A stretch of DNA of 36,216 bases from an uncultured Blautia sp. (GCF_934424005.1 NZ_CAKRXI010000031.1:1-36216), one strand, 5' to 3'; positions 15,930-25,983 are shown, counted from the stretch's first letter. The notes: generated by a model not told the origin, from the sequence alone. Program-made: numbers and translations.

Positions 15930-17198
15930 TTGGAAAGTATGATTTTGGCTACTAAGAGTGGTACCCCGATCATTGGTCAGATTGCAGTAGTAATGGGATG
16001 GATCATGAATGCAATCTACAAGGTTCTGGATGCAGTTGGAATTCAGAACATCGGTCTTTGTATTATTATTTTCAGTATCCTGATCTACCTTTGTATGACT
16101 CCTCTGCAGGTCAAACAGCAGAAATTCTCTAAGCTGAGTGCGATCATGCAGCCTGAGATCCAGAAGATCCAGAAGAAATACCAGGGTAAAAAAGACCAGG
16201 ATTCCATGATGAAGATGCAGGAAGAAACGCAGGCAGTATACCAGAAATATGGCGTATCTGCGACAGGAAGCTGTGTCCAGCTGGCAATCCAGATGCCGAT
16301 CCTGTTTGCACTGTATCAGGTAATCCAGAACATTCCGGCTTATGTTGGAAGTGTTTACAATGTATTTAACGGTGTCTGCACAAAAATCCTTGCAGTAGAC
16401 GGATTTACAGACATCATCAACAACTTTATCACAGACAACAAGATGACACGAGTAAGACAGGTTACTGACAATGCGGATTCTATCGTAGATTTCCTGTACG
16501 CTCTGTCTCCGTCTCAGTGGAAATCCTTACAGGAGATCAGCCAGTTCTCCGGATTTTCAGATCAGATCAGCAAGACTGCTTCTGAAATCCAGAAGATGCA
16601 GACATTTGGTGTGCTGAACATCGCTGACCAGCCACTGAGTTATATCAAAACGGGATCTATCATCCTTATCATTGCAGCGATTGCAATTCCGCTTCTTTCC
16701 TGGGCTACACAGATGCTCAACCTGAAGCTTATGCCACAGGCAGCTCCAAGCGGAAACGATGACAACAATGCAATGGCAAGCTCCATGAAGACAATGAACA
16801 CAGTAATGCCGCTTATGTCAGCATTCTTCTGTTTCACCTTCCCGGTAGGTCTTGGTATTTACTGGATCGCAAGTTCAGTAGTAAGAAGTATCCAGCAGCT
16901 GTTGATCAACCGTCATCTGAACAAGATGAACATTGATGACCTTGTTAATGAAAATATGAAAAAGATGGAAGCCAAGAGAGCAAAAGAAGGACTTCCGCCG
17001 CAGAAGATCACAAACCAGGCTCATCAGAGCGCCCGAAACATCAATAAGATTGATAAAGGCATGAGCGGTACTAATGAAGCAAGTCGTGCAAAGAAGGTTG
17101 AGGAAGCTTATAAGAATGCATCTCATGCAAAAGCCGGAAGTATCACAGCCAAGGCAAATCTTGTAAGAGATTACGAAGAACGTAATAAGAAGAAATAA
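15930..17198 (+). CDS. yidC: Membrane protein insertase YidC (Oxa1 family)
   Basis: The start is a TTG at 15930, 10 bases after AGGAGG; the ATG at 15939 would be too far from it. The 422-residue protein inserts membrane proteins alone or with SecYEG. Visible are a first long hydrophobic stretch (about 17-55), the cytoplasmic hairpin (VKQQKFSKLSAIMQPEIQKIQKKY), a segment with CVQLAIQMPILFALYQ, and two or three further membrane segments near 230-250 and 285-320. A basic C-terminal tail rich in Lys follows. There is no lipoprotein cysteine near the N-terminus. The position usually held by the groove arginine is Tyr53 (SILIYLCMTPL). An extracytoplasmic loop of about 90 residues between the second and third segments is larger than in SpoIIIJ. 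Confidence 0.94.
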   Translation: MESMILATKSGTPIIGQIAVVMGWIMNAIYKVLDAVGIQNIGLCIIIFSILIYLCMTPLQVKQQKFSKLSAIMQPEIQKIQKKYQGKKDQDSMMKMQEETQAVYQKYGVSATGSCVQLAIQMPILFALYQVIQNIPAYVGSVYNVFNGVCTKILAVDGFTDIINNFITDNKMTRVRQVTDNADSIVDFLYALSPSQWKSLQEISQFSGFSDQISKTASEIQKMQTFGVLNIADQPLSYIKTGSIILIIAAIAIPLLSWATQMLNLKLMPQAAPSGNDDNNAMASSMKTMNTVMPLMSAFFCFTFPVGLGIYWIASSVVRSIQQLLINRHLNKMNIDDLVNENMKKMEAKRAKEGLPPQKITNQAHQSARNINKIDKGMSGTNEASRAKKVEEAYKNASHAKAGSITAKANLVRDYEERNKKK

Positions 17199-17222
17199 GG
17201 AAAGGAAGGTCGGGGTTTTACC

Positions 17223-18161
17223 ATGGATGAATATATGCAGTTTTCAGCCAAAACAAAGAACGAGGCAATTACAAAGGCATGTATTGAACTGGGTGTATCC
17301 AGTGATCAGCTTGATATTCAGGTAGTCAGCGAAGGAAGTTCCGGATTCTTTGGAATCGGAAGTAAACCGGCAATTATCAAAGCTCGTAAAGTAGAAGATA
17401 ATTCCGAAGAAAAAGAAATCGAAAAAATCGTTGATTCTGTTAAAATTGATGCTTTTAAAGAAGATAGCGTAAAAGAAACACAGAAATCTGCACCGAAATC
17501 CGTTTCCAGACAGAACGATGTGAAACCGGAGACTAAGACAGAAACCGCAAAAGCATCAAAAGAAGAAAAACAGCCGAGACTTGCAAAAGAAAAACCGGCA
17601 AAAGAGAAACCGGTAAAAGAACAGAAAGAAAGACCGGCGAAAGAAAAACCGGTAAAAGCATCAAAACCGATCGAAATCATTACAGATCCGGAAGAAATCA
17701 AAGATATTGAAGAGAGAGCACTTGTATTCCTTCGCGATGTATTTGGTTCCATGGATCTTGGAGAAGTTCAGATCACTTCAAAATACAACACAACAGATGG
17801 TTGTCTGGAAGTTGATTTTGAGGGCGAAGACATGGGAATCCTCATTGGTAAGAGAGGACAGACACTGGATTCTCTCCAGTATCTGACAAGCCTTGTTGTA
17901 AACAAGGGCAAATCCGATTATATCCGTGTCAAACTTGATACAGAGGATTACAGAAGACGTCGTAAAGAGACTCTGGAAAACCTTGCAAGAGGAATTGCCT
18001 ACAAGGTGAAAAAGACCAGAAAGCCTGTTGTACTTGAGCCGATGAATCCATACGAAAGAAGAATCATCCACTCTGCACTGCAGGGAAATAAATTTGTTGA
18101 AACAGTCAGTGAGGGTGAGGAACCTTACCGTCATGTAGTTGTTAAATTAAAAAGATATTAA
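17223..18161 (+). CDS. khpB: RNA-binding protein KhpB/Jag (Jag-N, KH, R3H)
   Basis: The 312-residue protein has an N-terminal Jag domain (about 1-52, with SSGFFGIGSKPAIIKAR) and a long basic/acidic linker (about 55-155). The linker has AKEKP/VKEKP-type repeats. A KH domain follows with the IGKRGQTLDSLQYL loop, then a C-terminal R3H domain (RRRRKETLENLARGIA... PYERRIIHSALQ). In other Firmicutes it forms an RNA-binding pair with KhpA and influences cell elongation and division (also called EloR). It follows yidC by 24 bases and is co-transcribed. The linker repeats are Lys-Glu-Pro rich and probably disordered. Confidence 0.95.
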   Translation: MDEYMQFSAKTKNEAITKACIELGVSSDQLDIQVVSEGSSGFFGIGSKPAIIKARKVEDNSEEKEIEKIVDSVKIDAFKEDSVKETQKSAPKSVSRQNDVKPETKTETAKASKEEKQPRLAKEKPAKEKPVKEQKERPAKEKPVKASKPIEIITDPEEIKDIEERALVFLRDVFGSMDLGEVQITSKYNTTDGCLEVDFEGEDMGILIGKRGQTLDSLQYLTSLVVNKGKSDYIRVKLDTEDYRRRRKETLENLARGIAYKVKKTRKPVVLEPMNPYERRIIHSALQGNKFVETVSEGEEPYRHVVVKLKRY

Positions 18162-18172
18162 TATATGAATTT

Positions 18173-18249
18173 AAAAAAGATGTTATTCTAGGTGAAAGCG
18201 TGAATAACACGTCTTGACGTGTGTGCTTACCTGGGGTAACATCTTTTTT
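18173..18249 (+). terminator. Composite multi-stem terminator after khpB
   Basis: AAAAAAGATGTTA (18173-18185) pairs with TAACATCTTTTTT (18237-18249), closing a larger fold. Inside it AGGT/ACCT and AAGC/GCTT segments pair, and ACACGTC/GACGTGT forms a compact hairpin around TT. The U-run suits termination on the plus strand. The inner structure is more elaborate than a plain terminator. Confidence 0.7.
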
Positions 18250-18292
18250 GTAAAGTTCTGAAAGCAATCGATTTTGTAAAAATTAATAATAA

Positions 18293-18314
18293 AATATCTG
18301 TGATAACAGATATT
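18293..18314 (+). repeat. Perfect inverted repeat in the mnmE leader
   Basis: AATATCTGT and ACAGATATT are exact complements around GATA, ending about 6 bases before the GGAGG of mnmE. It could be a regulator site or a leader hairpin that affects translation of mnmE. Confidence 0.5.
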
Positions 18315-18328
18315 ACCATGGAGGAAAT

Positions 18329-19702
18329 ATGGACGCAACAATTGCAGCAATCTCTACAGCAATGAGTGCTTCAGGTATTGGTATTGTCCGTATCAGTGGC
18401 GAAGACGCTATGAATGTGATCGCGAAAATCTATCGTTCCAAAAACGGCAAAAAAGATATTCGTACAGTCGGCAGCCATACCATTCATTATGGATTTATCT
18501 ATGATGGAGAAGAAGTTGTAGATGAAGTACTGGTTATGATCATGAGAGGACCTCACACATATACGGGTGAGGACACCGTAGAAATAGATTGTCATGGCGG
18601 TGTATATGCCATGAAACGTATTCTGGAAACTGTCCTGAAAAATGGTGCGGTAATCGCAGAACCGGGAGAGTTTACAAAAAGAGCATTTCTGAACGGAAGG
18701 CTGGATCTGTCTCAGGCAGAGGCAGTTATGGATGTCATTCAGGCAAAGAATTCTATGGCACTCAAAAGTTCTGTCGAACAGTTAAAGGGTTCTGTACAGC
18801 GGGCTGTTAAAGAAATTCGTGCAAGACTGCTTCACCAGATTGCATATATAGAGACTGCACTGGATGATCCGGAACATTTTGACCTCACAGACTATCCACA
18901 GGAGCTGCAGGAAATTGTGGAAAAAGAGAGTGAAAATATCAGTGAACTGTTGAAAACAGCGGACGATGGAAGGATGATACAGGAAGGGATCAAGACGGTT
19001 ATCCTTGGTAAACCAAATGCAGGAAAGTCGTCCCTTCTGAATTTTCTGGTTGGAGAAGACAGGGCGATCGTTACAGAAATTGCCGGAACGACAAGAGATA
19101 TTCTGGAGGAATATATTTCTCTGAACGGGATCACGCTTCGCGTGATCGATACTGCCGGAATCCGTGAGACAGAAGATGTTGTCGAAAAGATCGGAGTCGG
19201 TAAGGCAAAACAGATGGCGGAAGATGCAGATCTGATCCTTTATGTTGTAGATTCTTCGCTGCCGCTGGATGATAATGACCGTGAGATCATGGAATTACTT
19301 TCCGGACGGAAGAGTATTGTGATTTACAATAAAACAGATCTTGAGGCGGCTGTTGATATTGAAGAATTAAAGGCAAAAACAGGAAGCCCGGTCATTCCGG
19401 TATCCGTTGTGGAAGAAACCGGGATCAGCCAGCTGGAAGATGAGATCAAGAGGATGTTTTTCCATGGAGAGCTTTCCTTTAACGATGAGGTATATATTAC
19501 AAATGCACGTCATAAGGCCGCACTTGAAGAAGCAAAGGAAAGCCTGAAGCTTGTAATGGACAGTATTGATATGGGAATGTCTGAGGATTTCTTTTCCATT
19601 GACCTGATGAATGCGTACGAGAGTCTTGGACGCATCGTGGGTGAATCTGTGGGAGAAGACCTCGTAAACGAGATTTTCAGCAAATTCTGCGTTGGTAAAT
19701 AA
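18329..19702 (+). CDS. mnmE: tRNA uridine-5-carboxymethylaminomethyl modification GTPase MnmE
   Basis: With MnmG, this GTPase makes the xm5U34 wobble modification of certain tRNAs, using a folate-derived one-carbon unit. The 457-residue protein has an N-terminal folate-binding domain, a central helical part, and an inserted G domain. The G domain shows GKPNAGKSS (227-235), the TTRDI switch, DTAG (274-277) and NKTD (334-337). The terminal FCVGK has the conserved Cys of the CxGK motif. It begins after GGAGG at 18320-18324 and lies 16 bases upstream of mnmG, its partner. Confidence 0.97.
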   Translation: MDATIAAISTAMSASGIGIVRISGEDAMNVIAKIYRSKNGKKDIRTVGSHTIHYGFIYDGEEVVDEVLVMIMRGPHTYTGEDTVEIDCHGGVYAMKRILETVLKNGAVIAEPGEFTKRAFLNGRLDLSQAEAVMDVIQAKNSMALKSSVEQLKGSVQRAVKEIRARLLHQIAYIETALDDPEHFDLTDYPQELQEIVEKESENISELLKTADDGRMIQEGIKTVILGKPNAGKSSLLNFLVGEDRAIVTEIAGTTRDILEEYISLNGITLRVIDTAGIRETEDVVEKIGVGKAKQMAEDADLILYVVDSSLPLDDNDREIMELLSGRKSIVIYNKTDLEAAVDIEELKAKTGSPVIPVSVVEETGISQLEDEIKRMFFHGELSFNDEVYITNARHKAALEEAKESLKLVMDSIDMGMSEDFFSIDLMNAYESLGRIVGESVGEDLVNEIFSKFCVGK

Positions 19703-19718
19703 GAAGGGAAGATAAATA

Positions 19719-21614
19719 ATGGAGACAAAAACACTGGAAAAAACCTGTGATATTGTTGTAGTAGGAGCGGGACATGCAGGATGTGAAGCATCACTTGCCT
19801 GTGCACGTCTGGGATTGGATACAGTAATGTTTACGGTAAGCGTAGACAGTATTGCCTTAATGCCATGTAACCCGAATGTCGGCGGCAGCTCCAAGGGACA
19901 TCTGGTAAAGGAACTGGATGCGCTTGGCGGAGAGATGGGTAAAAATATTGATAAGACATTTATCCAGTCCAAGATGCTGAATAAGTCAAAAGGTCCGGCA
20001 GTACACTCACTGAGAGCACAGGCGGATAAACAGGCATACAGCACAGAGATGAGAAAAACTCTGGAAAATCAGGAAAATCTGACCATTAAACAGGGAGAAG
20101 TCACAAAGCTCCTCGTGGAAGAGGGCAAAATTACAGGAGTGCAGCTTTATTCAGGGGCAGTTTATCACTGCCAGGCAGTTGTACTCTGTACAGGAACGTA
20201 CCTGAAAGCAAGATGTATCTACGGTGATGTCAGCAATTATACCGGACCGAACGGACTGCAGGCAGCCAATTACCTGACTGATTCACTCAAAGAGCTTGGA
20301 ATCGAGATGTTCCGCTTCAAGACAGGAACACCGGCACGAATTGCCGGAAATACGATCGATTATTCCAAAATGGAAGAGCAGTTTGGTGATGAAAGAGTAG
20401 TTCCATTTTCATTCTCAACAGATCCGGAGTCTGTACAGATCCAGCAGAAGTCCTGCTGGCTGACTTATACAAACGAAAAGACGCATGAGATCATCCGTAA
20501 CAATCTGGACCGTTCGCCACTGTATTCCGGTATGATTGAAGGTACCGGACCGAGATACTGCCCATCTATCGAGGACAAGGTCGTTCGTTTTGCGGATAAA
20601 AAACGTCATCAGGTATTTATTGAACCAGAAGGACTTTATACGAATGAAATGTATATTGGAGGTATGTCCAGTTCTCTTCCGGAAGATGTACAGGATGAAA
20701 TGTACCATTCTGTTCCGGGACTGGAACATGCAAAGATTGTTAAGAACGCCTATGCAATTGAATATGACTGCATCAATCCACGGCAGCTGTATCCGACTCT
20801 GGAATTCAAAAAGATCAAAGGTCTGTTCAGTAGCGGACAGTTTAACGGAAGCTCCGGATATGAAGAAGCAGCAGCACAGGGGCTGATTGCCGGAATCAAT
20901 GCAGCCATGGAGGTAAAAGGACAGGAACAGCTGGTTCTGGATCGTTCCGAAGCCTATATTGGAGTGCTGATCGATGACCTGGTTACAAAAGAAAACCATG
21001 AACCGTATCGAATGATGACGAGCCGTGCGGAATATCGTCTTCTGCTGAGACAGGATAATGCAGATCTTCGTCTCCGTAAAAAAGGATATCAGGTTGGCCT
21101 GATCGATGAAGAAACATATCAGGCAGTTCTTCGAAAAGAAGAGGCAATTCAGAAAGAGATCGAGCGTACCGAACATGCAACGATCGGCGGAACACCGGAA
21201 GTCCAGAAACTGCTGGAAGAAAAAGAAAGTACACTTCTGAAATCCGGAACAACGATTGCAGAACTGATCCGCAGACCGGAACTGAATTATGAAGATCTGG
21301 CACCAATTGATAAAGAAAGACCGGAGCTTCCATGGGATGTGAAACAGCAGGTAGAGATCAATCTGAAATATGAAGGATATATCAAGAGACAGCTGAAGCA
21401 GGTAGAGCAGTTCAAAAAACTGGAAGCAAAGAAAATTCCGGAAGACCTGGATTATGAAAAGGTTGGAAGTCTTCGCATCGAAGCAAGGCAGAAACTGGAA
21501 GAATACCGTCCAATCTCTATCGGACAGGCATCTCGTATTTCAGGAGTATCTCCTGCGGATATTTCTGTACTGCTGGTTTATCTTGAACAATACAGAAGAA
21601 ATTCAAATTCCTGA
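19719..21614 (+). CDS. mnmG: tRNA uridine-5-carboxymethylaminomethyl modification enzyme MnmG
   Basis: MnmG is the FAD-dependent partner of MnmE in wobble uridine modification. The 631-residue protein has the FAD-binding GAGHAGCEA (16-24), the family blocks [24 protein letters not shown] and [17 protein letters not shown], and a helical C-terminal domain that docks MnmE. Conserved cysteines near LCTGTYL and the GPRYCPS motif are present. It is co-transcribed between mnmE and rsmG. Confidence 0.97.
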   Translation: METKTLEKTCDIVVVGAGHAGCEASLACARLGLDTVMFTVSVDSIALMPCNPNVGGSSKGHLVKELDALGGEMGKNIDKTFIQSKMLNKSKGPAVHSLRAQADKQAYSTEMRKTLENQENLTIKQGEVTKLLVEEGKITGVQLYSGAVYHCQAVVLCTGTYLKARCIYGDVSNYTGPNGLQAANYLTDSLKELGIEMFRFKTGTPARIAGNTIDYSKMEEQFGDERVVPFSFSTDPESVQIQQKSCWLTYTNEKTHEIIRNNLDRSPLYSGMIEGTGPRYCPSIEDKVVRFADKKRHQVFIEPEGLYTNEMYIGGMSSSLPEDVQDEMYHSVPGLEHAKIVKNAYAIEYDCINPRQLYPTLEFKKIKGLFSSGQFNGSSGYEEAAAQGLIAGINAAMEVKGQEQLVLDRSEAYIGVLIDDLVTKENHEPYRMMTSRAEYRLLLRQDNADLRLRKKGYQVGLIDEETYQAVLRKEEAIQKEIERTEHATIGGTPEVQKLLEEKESTLLKSGTTIAELIRRPELNYEDLAPIDKERPELPWDVKQQVEINLKYEGYIKRQLKQVEQFKKLEAKKIPEDLDYEKVGSLRIEARQKLEEYRPISIGQASRISGVSPADISVLLVYLEQYRRNSNS

Positions 21615-21632
21615 GAATAGGAGGATATAATA

Positions 21633-22355
21633 TTGTCTTATGATCTGAAAGTACTGGAGCAAGGGTGTGAAGAACTCGGAATTGCTCTGAATGATACACA
21701 GAAACAGCAGTTTATTGATTTTTATGAATATCTGGTAGAAAAAAACAAGGTCATGAACCTGACTGGTATTACCGAGTTTCAGGAAGTGCTGGTAAAGCAT
21801 TTTCTGGACAGTCTTGCCTGTGTGAAGGCAGTAGATATGACAAAAGTCAGCAAAATCATGGATATCGGAACAGGAGCCGGATTTCCGGGAGTACCACTTA
21901 AGATTGCGTTTCCGCATCTGGAAGCCTGTCTTCTTGACTCATTGAAGAAGAGAGTTAATTTTCTCGAAGAAACATTTGCTCTTCTGAAACTGGAAAATAT
22001 TACTGCAATTCATGGCAGGGCAGAAGAATTTGCCAAAAATAAAGCATACCGTGAGCAGTATGATCTGTGCGTATCCCGCGCGGTTTCCAATCTGGCTACG
22101 TTGTCTGAGTACTGTCTTCCATATGTAAAAGTGGGCGGAAATTTTATTTCTTACAAGTCTGGCACGGTTCAGGAAGAACTGCAGCAGGCAGAAAAAGCAG
22201 TTAAGATCCTCGGCGGCAAGATTCAGGATGTGGTTTATTTTAATCTTCCGGATTCTGAAATCCAGCGTTCTCTCGTTGTGATCGAGAAAATGAAACCAAC
22301 ACCGGGCCGCTATCCGCGTAAAGCAGGAACACCACTGAAAGAGCCTCTTTCATAA
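21633..22355 (+). CDS. rsmG: 16S rRNA (guanine-N7) methyltransferase RsmG
   Basis: The enzyme methylates N7 of G527 in 16S rRNA; loss gives low-level streptomycin resistance in other bacteria. The start is TTG, with AGGAGG 8 bases upstream. The 240-residue protein shows the SAM-binding MDIGTGAGFPGVPLKIAFP, the NLTGI segment before it and the SRAVSNL motif. It is the last gene of the origin-right housekeeping block and is followed by the terminator at 22491-22540. Confidence 0.96.
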   Translation: MSYDLKVLEQGCEELGIALNDTQKQQFIDFYEYLVEKNKVMNLTGITEFQEVLVKHFLDSLACVKAVDMTKVSKIMDIGTGAGFPGVPLKIAFPHLEACLLDSLKKRVNFLEETFALLKLENITAIHGRAEEFAKNKAYREQYDLCVSRAVSNLATLSEYCLPYVKVGGNFISYKSGTVQEELQQAEKAVKILGGKIQDVVYFNLPDSEIQRSLVVIEKMKPTPGRYPRKAGTPLKEPLS

Positions 22356-22490
22356 ACAGAAACTGTTTTTAGAAAAACTATTTCAAAAATACGTTTTATT
22401 TTCACAAAATCATCACAGATTTATCCAATTTTTATCACAACTTCCTCATAGAATATTTTCAGAGCAGACGTTAAAGCCGGCTCATGATGG

Positions 22491-22540
22491 AAGATGCTTC
22501 CAGGTACCCCCTATCTCTGTTTCACCTGGAGGCATCTTTT
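22491..22540 (+). terminator. Strong terminator after rsmG
   Basis: AAGATGC-TTCCAGGT and ACCTGGA-GGCATCTT pair over about 15 base pairs, followed by TTATTTTG. It separates the mnmE-mnmG-rsmG unit from the ABC operon. The 243-bp gap from 22356 holds no other clear element except an AT-rich stretch that may contain the ABC promoter. Confidence 0.85.
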
Positions 22541-22598
22541 ATTTTGTAAATATTTGCAGAATACAATATTCTGTTTAAAGAAAAAGGAGGAGAGACTT

Positions 22599-23585
22599 GT
22601 GATTGAAGTAAACAATCTGGTCAAACGCTATGGAGACCATACGGCAGTTGACCACCTTTCTTTTAAAATTGAGAAAGGCAAAATCTACGGCTTTCTGGGG
22701 CCAAACGGAGCTGGTAAATCTACGACTATGAATATGATTACCGGTTATATAGCATCTACGGAGGGTACGGTAACCATTGATGGTCATGACATACTGGATG
22801 AACCGGAGCAGGCAAAAAAATGCATCGGCTATCTGCCGGAGATGCCGCCTCTTTATTTCGATATGACAGTAGGCGAATATATGAATTTCGTCGCTGATCT
22901 CAAAAAAATCCCAAAAGATCAAAAAAAATCCATGGTAGAAGATGTCATGGAAATGGTAAAGATTACCGATATGAAAAACCGTCTGATCAAGAATCTGTCC
23001 AAAGGTTACAGACAGAGAGTTGGACTTGCACAGGCAATTCTTGGTTATCCGGAAGTAATCATCCTGGATGAGCCAACCGTAGGTCTTGACCCGAAACAGA
23101 TCATTGAGATCCGTGATCTGATCAAGAGCCTTAAGAAGAAACATACGGTTATTTTAAGTTCGCATATTCTGTCAGAAGTCAGTGCTGTCTGCGATTATGT
23201 ATTGATCATTTCTCATGGAAAACTGGTTGCCAGTGATACACCGGAAAACCTTGGTAAACTTGCAGAAGGTTCCAATACCTTAAATCTGCTTGTGAAAGGT
23301 GATAAAGATCATATTCGCATTGCACTTGGACAGATTGATGGTGTGAAAGATATCACTGTCGCATCTGCGAAGGAAGAACATGCATGGAATGTAACGCTTT
23401 CTACGAAAGAGGATATGGATGTCCGAGAAGAAGTATTCTTCAGGATGGCAGATGCACACTGCCCGATTCTGGAAATGCAGTCTAAGAAAGTATCTCTGGA
23501 GGAAATCTTCCTTGAACTGACCGAAGATGATAAGAAGAAAAAGAACGAAAAAGAGACAGACAAAAAGGAGGGGGAAAATAAATGA
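22599..23585 (+). CDS. ABC transporter ATP-binding protein (GldA-like)
   Basis: The start is the GTG at 22599, 8 bases after AAGGAGG; the open frame extends upstream through the terminator, which cannot be coding. The 328-residue protein has Walker A GPNGAGKST (34-42), the signature LSKGYRQRVGLAQAIL and Walker B VIILDEPTVGLDP, then a C-terminal regulatory extension of about 90 residues. It is closest in style to the ATPases of ABC-2 exporters such as GldA and NosF. Its stop overlaps the permease start by 4 bases, so the pair is translationally coupled. The last 20 residues are Lys-Glu rich. Confidence 0.92.
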   Translation: MIEVNNLVKRYGDHTAVDHLSFKIEKGKIYGFLGPNGAGKSTTMNMITGYIASTEGTVTIDGHDILDEPEQAKKCIGYLPEMPPLYFDMTVGEYMNFVADLKKIPKDQKKSMVEDVMEMVKITDMKNRLIKNLSKGYRQRVGLAQAILGYPEVIILDEPTVGLDPKQIIEIRDLIKSLKKKHTVILSSHILSEVSAVCDYVLIISHGKLVASDTPENLGKLAEGSNTLNLLVKGDKDHIRIALGQIDGVKDITVASAKEEHAWNVTLSTKEDMDVREEVFFRMADAHCPILEMQSKKVSLEEIFLELTEDDKKKKNEKETDKKEGENK

Positions 23586-24445
23586 TCGCAGTATATAAAA
23601 GGGAGCTGAGAAGTTACCTTACTTCCATGATCGGCTACCTGTTCATATTTTTTATCCTGCTTCTGACAGGTATTTATTTTTCAGCATATCAGCTTGGAGC
23701 AGCATATCCTCGTTTTGAGTACACATTAAGTGCACTGACCTTTGTATTTCTGATCAGTGTACCGATCCTTACCATGAGAGTCCTTGCAGAAGAACGTAAA
23801 CAGAAAACAGACCAGCTGCTTCTGACAGCACCTGTATCTGTTGAAAAAATCGTTTTTGGAAAATATCTTGCACTGGTTACGATCTTTGCAATTCCAATGC
23901 TGATCATGTGTGTGTATCCACTGATCATGACAAAATTCGGAACAGTTTCTCTGGGAGCTGCGTATACAGCAATCCTGGGATTCTTCCTTCTTGGATGCGC
24001 AAACCTTGCAATCGGAGTGTTTATCTCATCTCTGACAGAAAGCCAGGTCATTGCGGCAGTGCTGACTTTTGTAATTCTGTTTGCTTTCTATATGATGAAC
24101 GGAATTTCCTCTTTCTTCTCAGAAGGTGCACTTTCCACCTGCATCACATTTGGACTTCTGATTCTGGCAGCAGCGATCATAATCTATACAATGATCAAAA
24201 ACTTCCTGATCTCAGCAGTCATCTGTGTAGTTGGTGAGATTGCCCTGGCAATTGTGTATGTTGTAAATTCCAGCTTCTTCTCAGGCGGAATTCAGAAAGT
24301 GCTGGATATCTTTAACCTGAGCAGTCACTTTGACAACTTTGCAAATGCAATCTTTGATGTCAAAGGCGTTTTGTATTTCGTGTCTGTGATTGCAGTCTGC
24401 CTGTTCCTGACTGTACAGTCGATTGCCAAGAGACGTTGGAATTAA
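23582..24445 (+). CDS. ABC-2 type permease (GldF-like)
   Basis: The 287-residue protein has six predicted membrane segments (first near residues 17-37, last near 265-282). It shows the ABC-2 permease pattern with a conserved cytoplasmic RVLAEERKQKTDQLLLTAPVS after the second segment. In that segment Glu and Arg/Lys contact the ATPase in related exporters. The family is often annotated as gliding-motility-associated permease GldF, but it is common in non-gliding gut Firmicutes, where its substrate is unknown. It overlaps the ATPase gene by 4 bases. Confidence 0.9.
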   Translation: MIAVYKRELRSYLTSMIGYLFIFFILLLTGIYFSAYQLGAAYPRFEYTLSALTFVFLISVPILTMRVLAEERKQKTDQLLLTAPVSVEKIVFGKYLALVTIFAIPMLIMCVYPLIMTKFGTVSLGAAYTAILGFFLLGCANLAIGVFISSLTESQVIAAVLTFVILFAFYMMNGISSFFSEGALSTCITFGLLILAAAIIIYTMIKNFLISAVICVVGEIALAIVYVVNSSFFSGGIQKVLDIFNLSSHFDNFANAIFDVKGVLYFVSVIAVCLFLTVQSIAKRRWN

Positions 24446-24459
24446 GGAGGTGGGAGACA

Positions 24460-25983
24460 ATGAAATTTACGGAAAAACTGAAAGCAAAGAAAGCAGATAA
24501 GATTGAAAATCCGGCAAAAGAGAAAGCCAAAAAAGAAAAGAAACCTTTAAAACAGAAAATAAAGGATTCCATGAATAAAAAATACATCAAGAACGGTTCT
24601 TACAGTGTTGTTATCAGTGCTGTTTTTGTAGTGATCGTTCTTGTGGTAAATATGATCGTTGGTTCCCTTCCATCTAAATATACAGAAGTGGATGTCAGCG
24701 AACAGAAACTTTACAGTATCGGGGATGACACAAAGAAATTCCTGAAAGATCTGGACAAAGATGTGACCATTTATCAGGTCGTACAGAGCGGTTCTGAAGA
24801 TGAAACAATTAAGAAACTGCTGGAAAAATATGAGGAAGAATCTGACCATATTACAGTAGAGCAGAAAGACCCGGTTGTAAATCCGAAATTTACTTCTGAG
24901 TACACAAGTGATGAAGTTGCAGCAAACAGCCTGATCGTTGTATGTGGAGACAGAAGCAAAGTCGTAAATTACAGCAGTATTTATGAATCTTCGATTGATT
25001 ATAATACGTATCAGTCCACAACGACAGCATTTGACGGAGAAGGACAGATCGACAGTGCTATTTCCTATGTAACTTCCGAAGACCTTCCGGTTCTTTATAC
25101 ACTGGATGGACATGGTGAAAAAGACCTGGATTCTACTCTTCAGGAAGATATCCAGAAAGCAAATATTGATATCAAATCTCTGAACCTGATCACAGAAGAA
25201 AGTGTCCCGGATGATGCTGCTTGCCTGCTCATCAACGCACCAACTTCTGATATTTCCGAATCTGAGAAAGATGCAATCATTGATTATCTTGAAAATGGCG
25301 GAAAAGCACTGATCTTCTCTGATTATACAGAAGAATCTATGGATAACTTTGATGCAGTTCTTCAGAACTATGGTGTAGAGAGAACGGATGGTATCGTAAT
25401 TGAAGGTGATTCACAGCATTATGCGCAGATGCCTTATTATCTGGTACCGACAGTCAACAGTACTGATGCAATCTCAGACTTTGCATCCAAAGGTTACTAT
25501 GTACTGATGCCTTATGCACAGGGAATCAAAAAGACGGACAGCGTCAGAGACACTGTTACGATCAACAGTCTTCTGACAAGTTCTGACAGTGCTTATTCCA
25601 AAGTGGATGTCAACAGTGGAACAATTGATAAAACAGATGATGATATTGACGGACCATTTGACCTCGGTGTAAGTATCACAGAAACACTGGATGATGACAA
25701 AGAGACACAGATCGTTTATTATACTTCCTCCAATCTGATGGAAAGTCAGATCAACCAGATGGTATCCGGTGGAAATGAGCAGATGATCATGAGCTCCCTG
25801 AACTGGATGTGCAGCTCTGATGAGACTTCTACAATTTCTGTTCCGTCCAAGAACCTGCAGATTTCTTATCTGACACTGACTGCTTACGATGTAAGCTTCT
25901 GGAAAATCATGGTAATGGGAATCATCCCGGTAGTATTCCTGGTAATTGGATTCATGGTATGGCTGAAAAGGAGAAAAGCATAA
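24460..25983 (+). CDS. GldG-like ABC auxiliary membrane protein
   Basis: The start is the ATG at 24460, 9 bases after AAGGAGG; the upstream extension overlaps the permease. The 507-residue protein has a very basic cytoplasmic N-terminus (about 45 residues, Lys-rich) and a membrane segment (about 50-70, VVISAVFVVIVLVVNMIVG). A large extracytoplasmic domain of the GldG/Mce-adjacent DUF4350-like type (including YTLDGHGEKDLD) follows, then a C-terminal membrane anchor ending KRRKA. Such proteins pair with GldA/GldF ATPase and permease. The extracytoplasmic part lacks a lipobox. Confidence 0.85.
   Translation: MKFTEKLKAKKADKIENPAKEKAKKEKKPLKQKIKDSMNKKYIKNGSYSVVISAVFVVIVLVVNMIVGSLPSKYTEVDVSEQKLYSIGDDTKKFLKDLDKDVTIYQVVQSGSEDETIKKLLEKYEEESDHITVEQKDPVVNPKFTSEYTSDEVAANSLIVVCGDRSKVVNYSSIYESSIDYNTYQSTTTAFDGEGQIDSAISYVTSEDLPVLYTLDGHGEKDLDSTLQEDIQKANIDIKSLNLITEESVPDDAACLLINAPTSDISESEKDAIIDYLENGGKALIFSDYTEESMDNFDAVLQNYGVERTDGIVIEGDSQHYAQMPYYLVPTVNSTDAISDFASKGYYVLMPYAQGIKKTDSVRDTVTINSLLTSSDSAYSKVDVNSGTIDKTDDDIDGPFDLGVSITETLDDDKETQIVYYTSSNLMESQINQMVSGGNEQMIMSSLNWMCSSDETSTISVPSKNLQISYLTLTAYDVSFWKIMVMGIIPVVFLVIGFMVWLKRRKA

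Noticed and set aside
22494..22598. N-terminal extension of the GldA-like ATPase
   Set aside because: The extension overlaps the strong terminator of rsmG; the GTG at 22599 has an ideal ribosome binding site and starts at the family's usual N-terminus.
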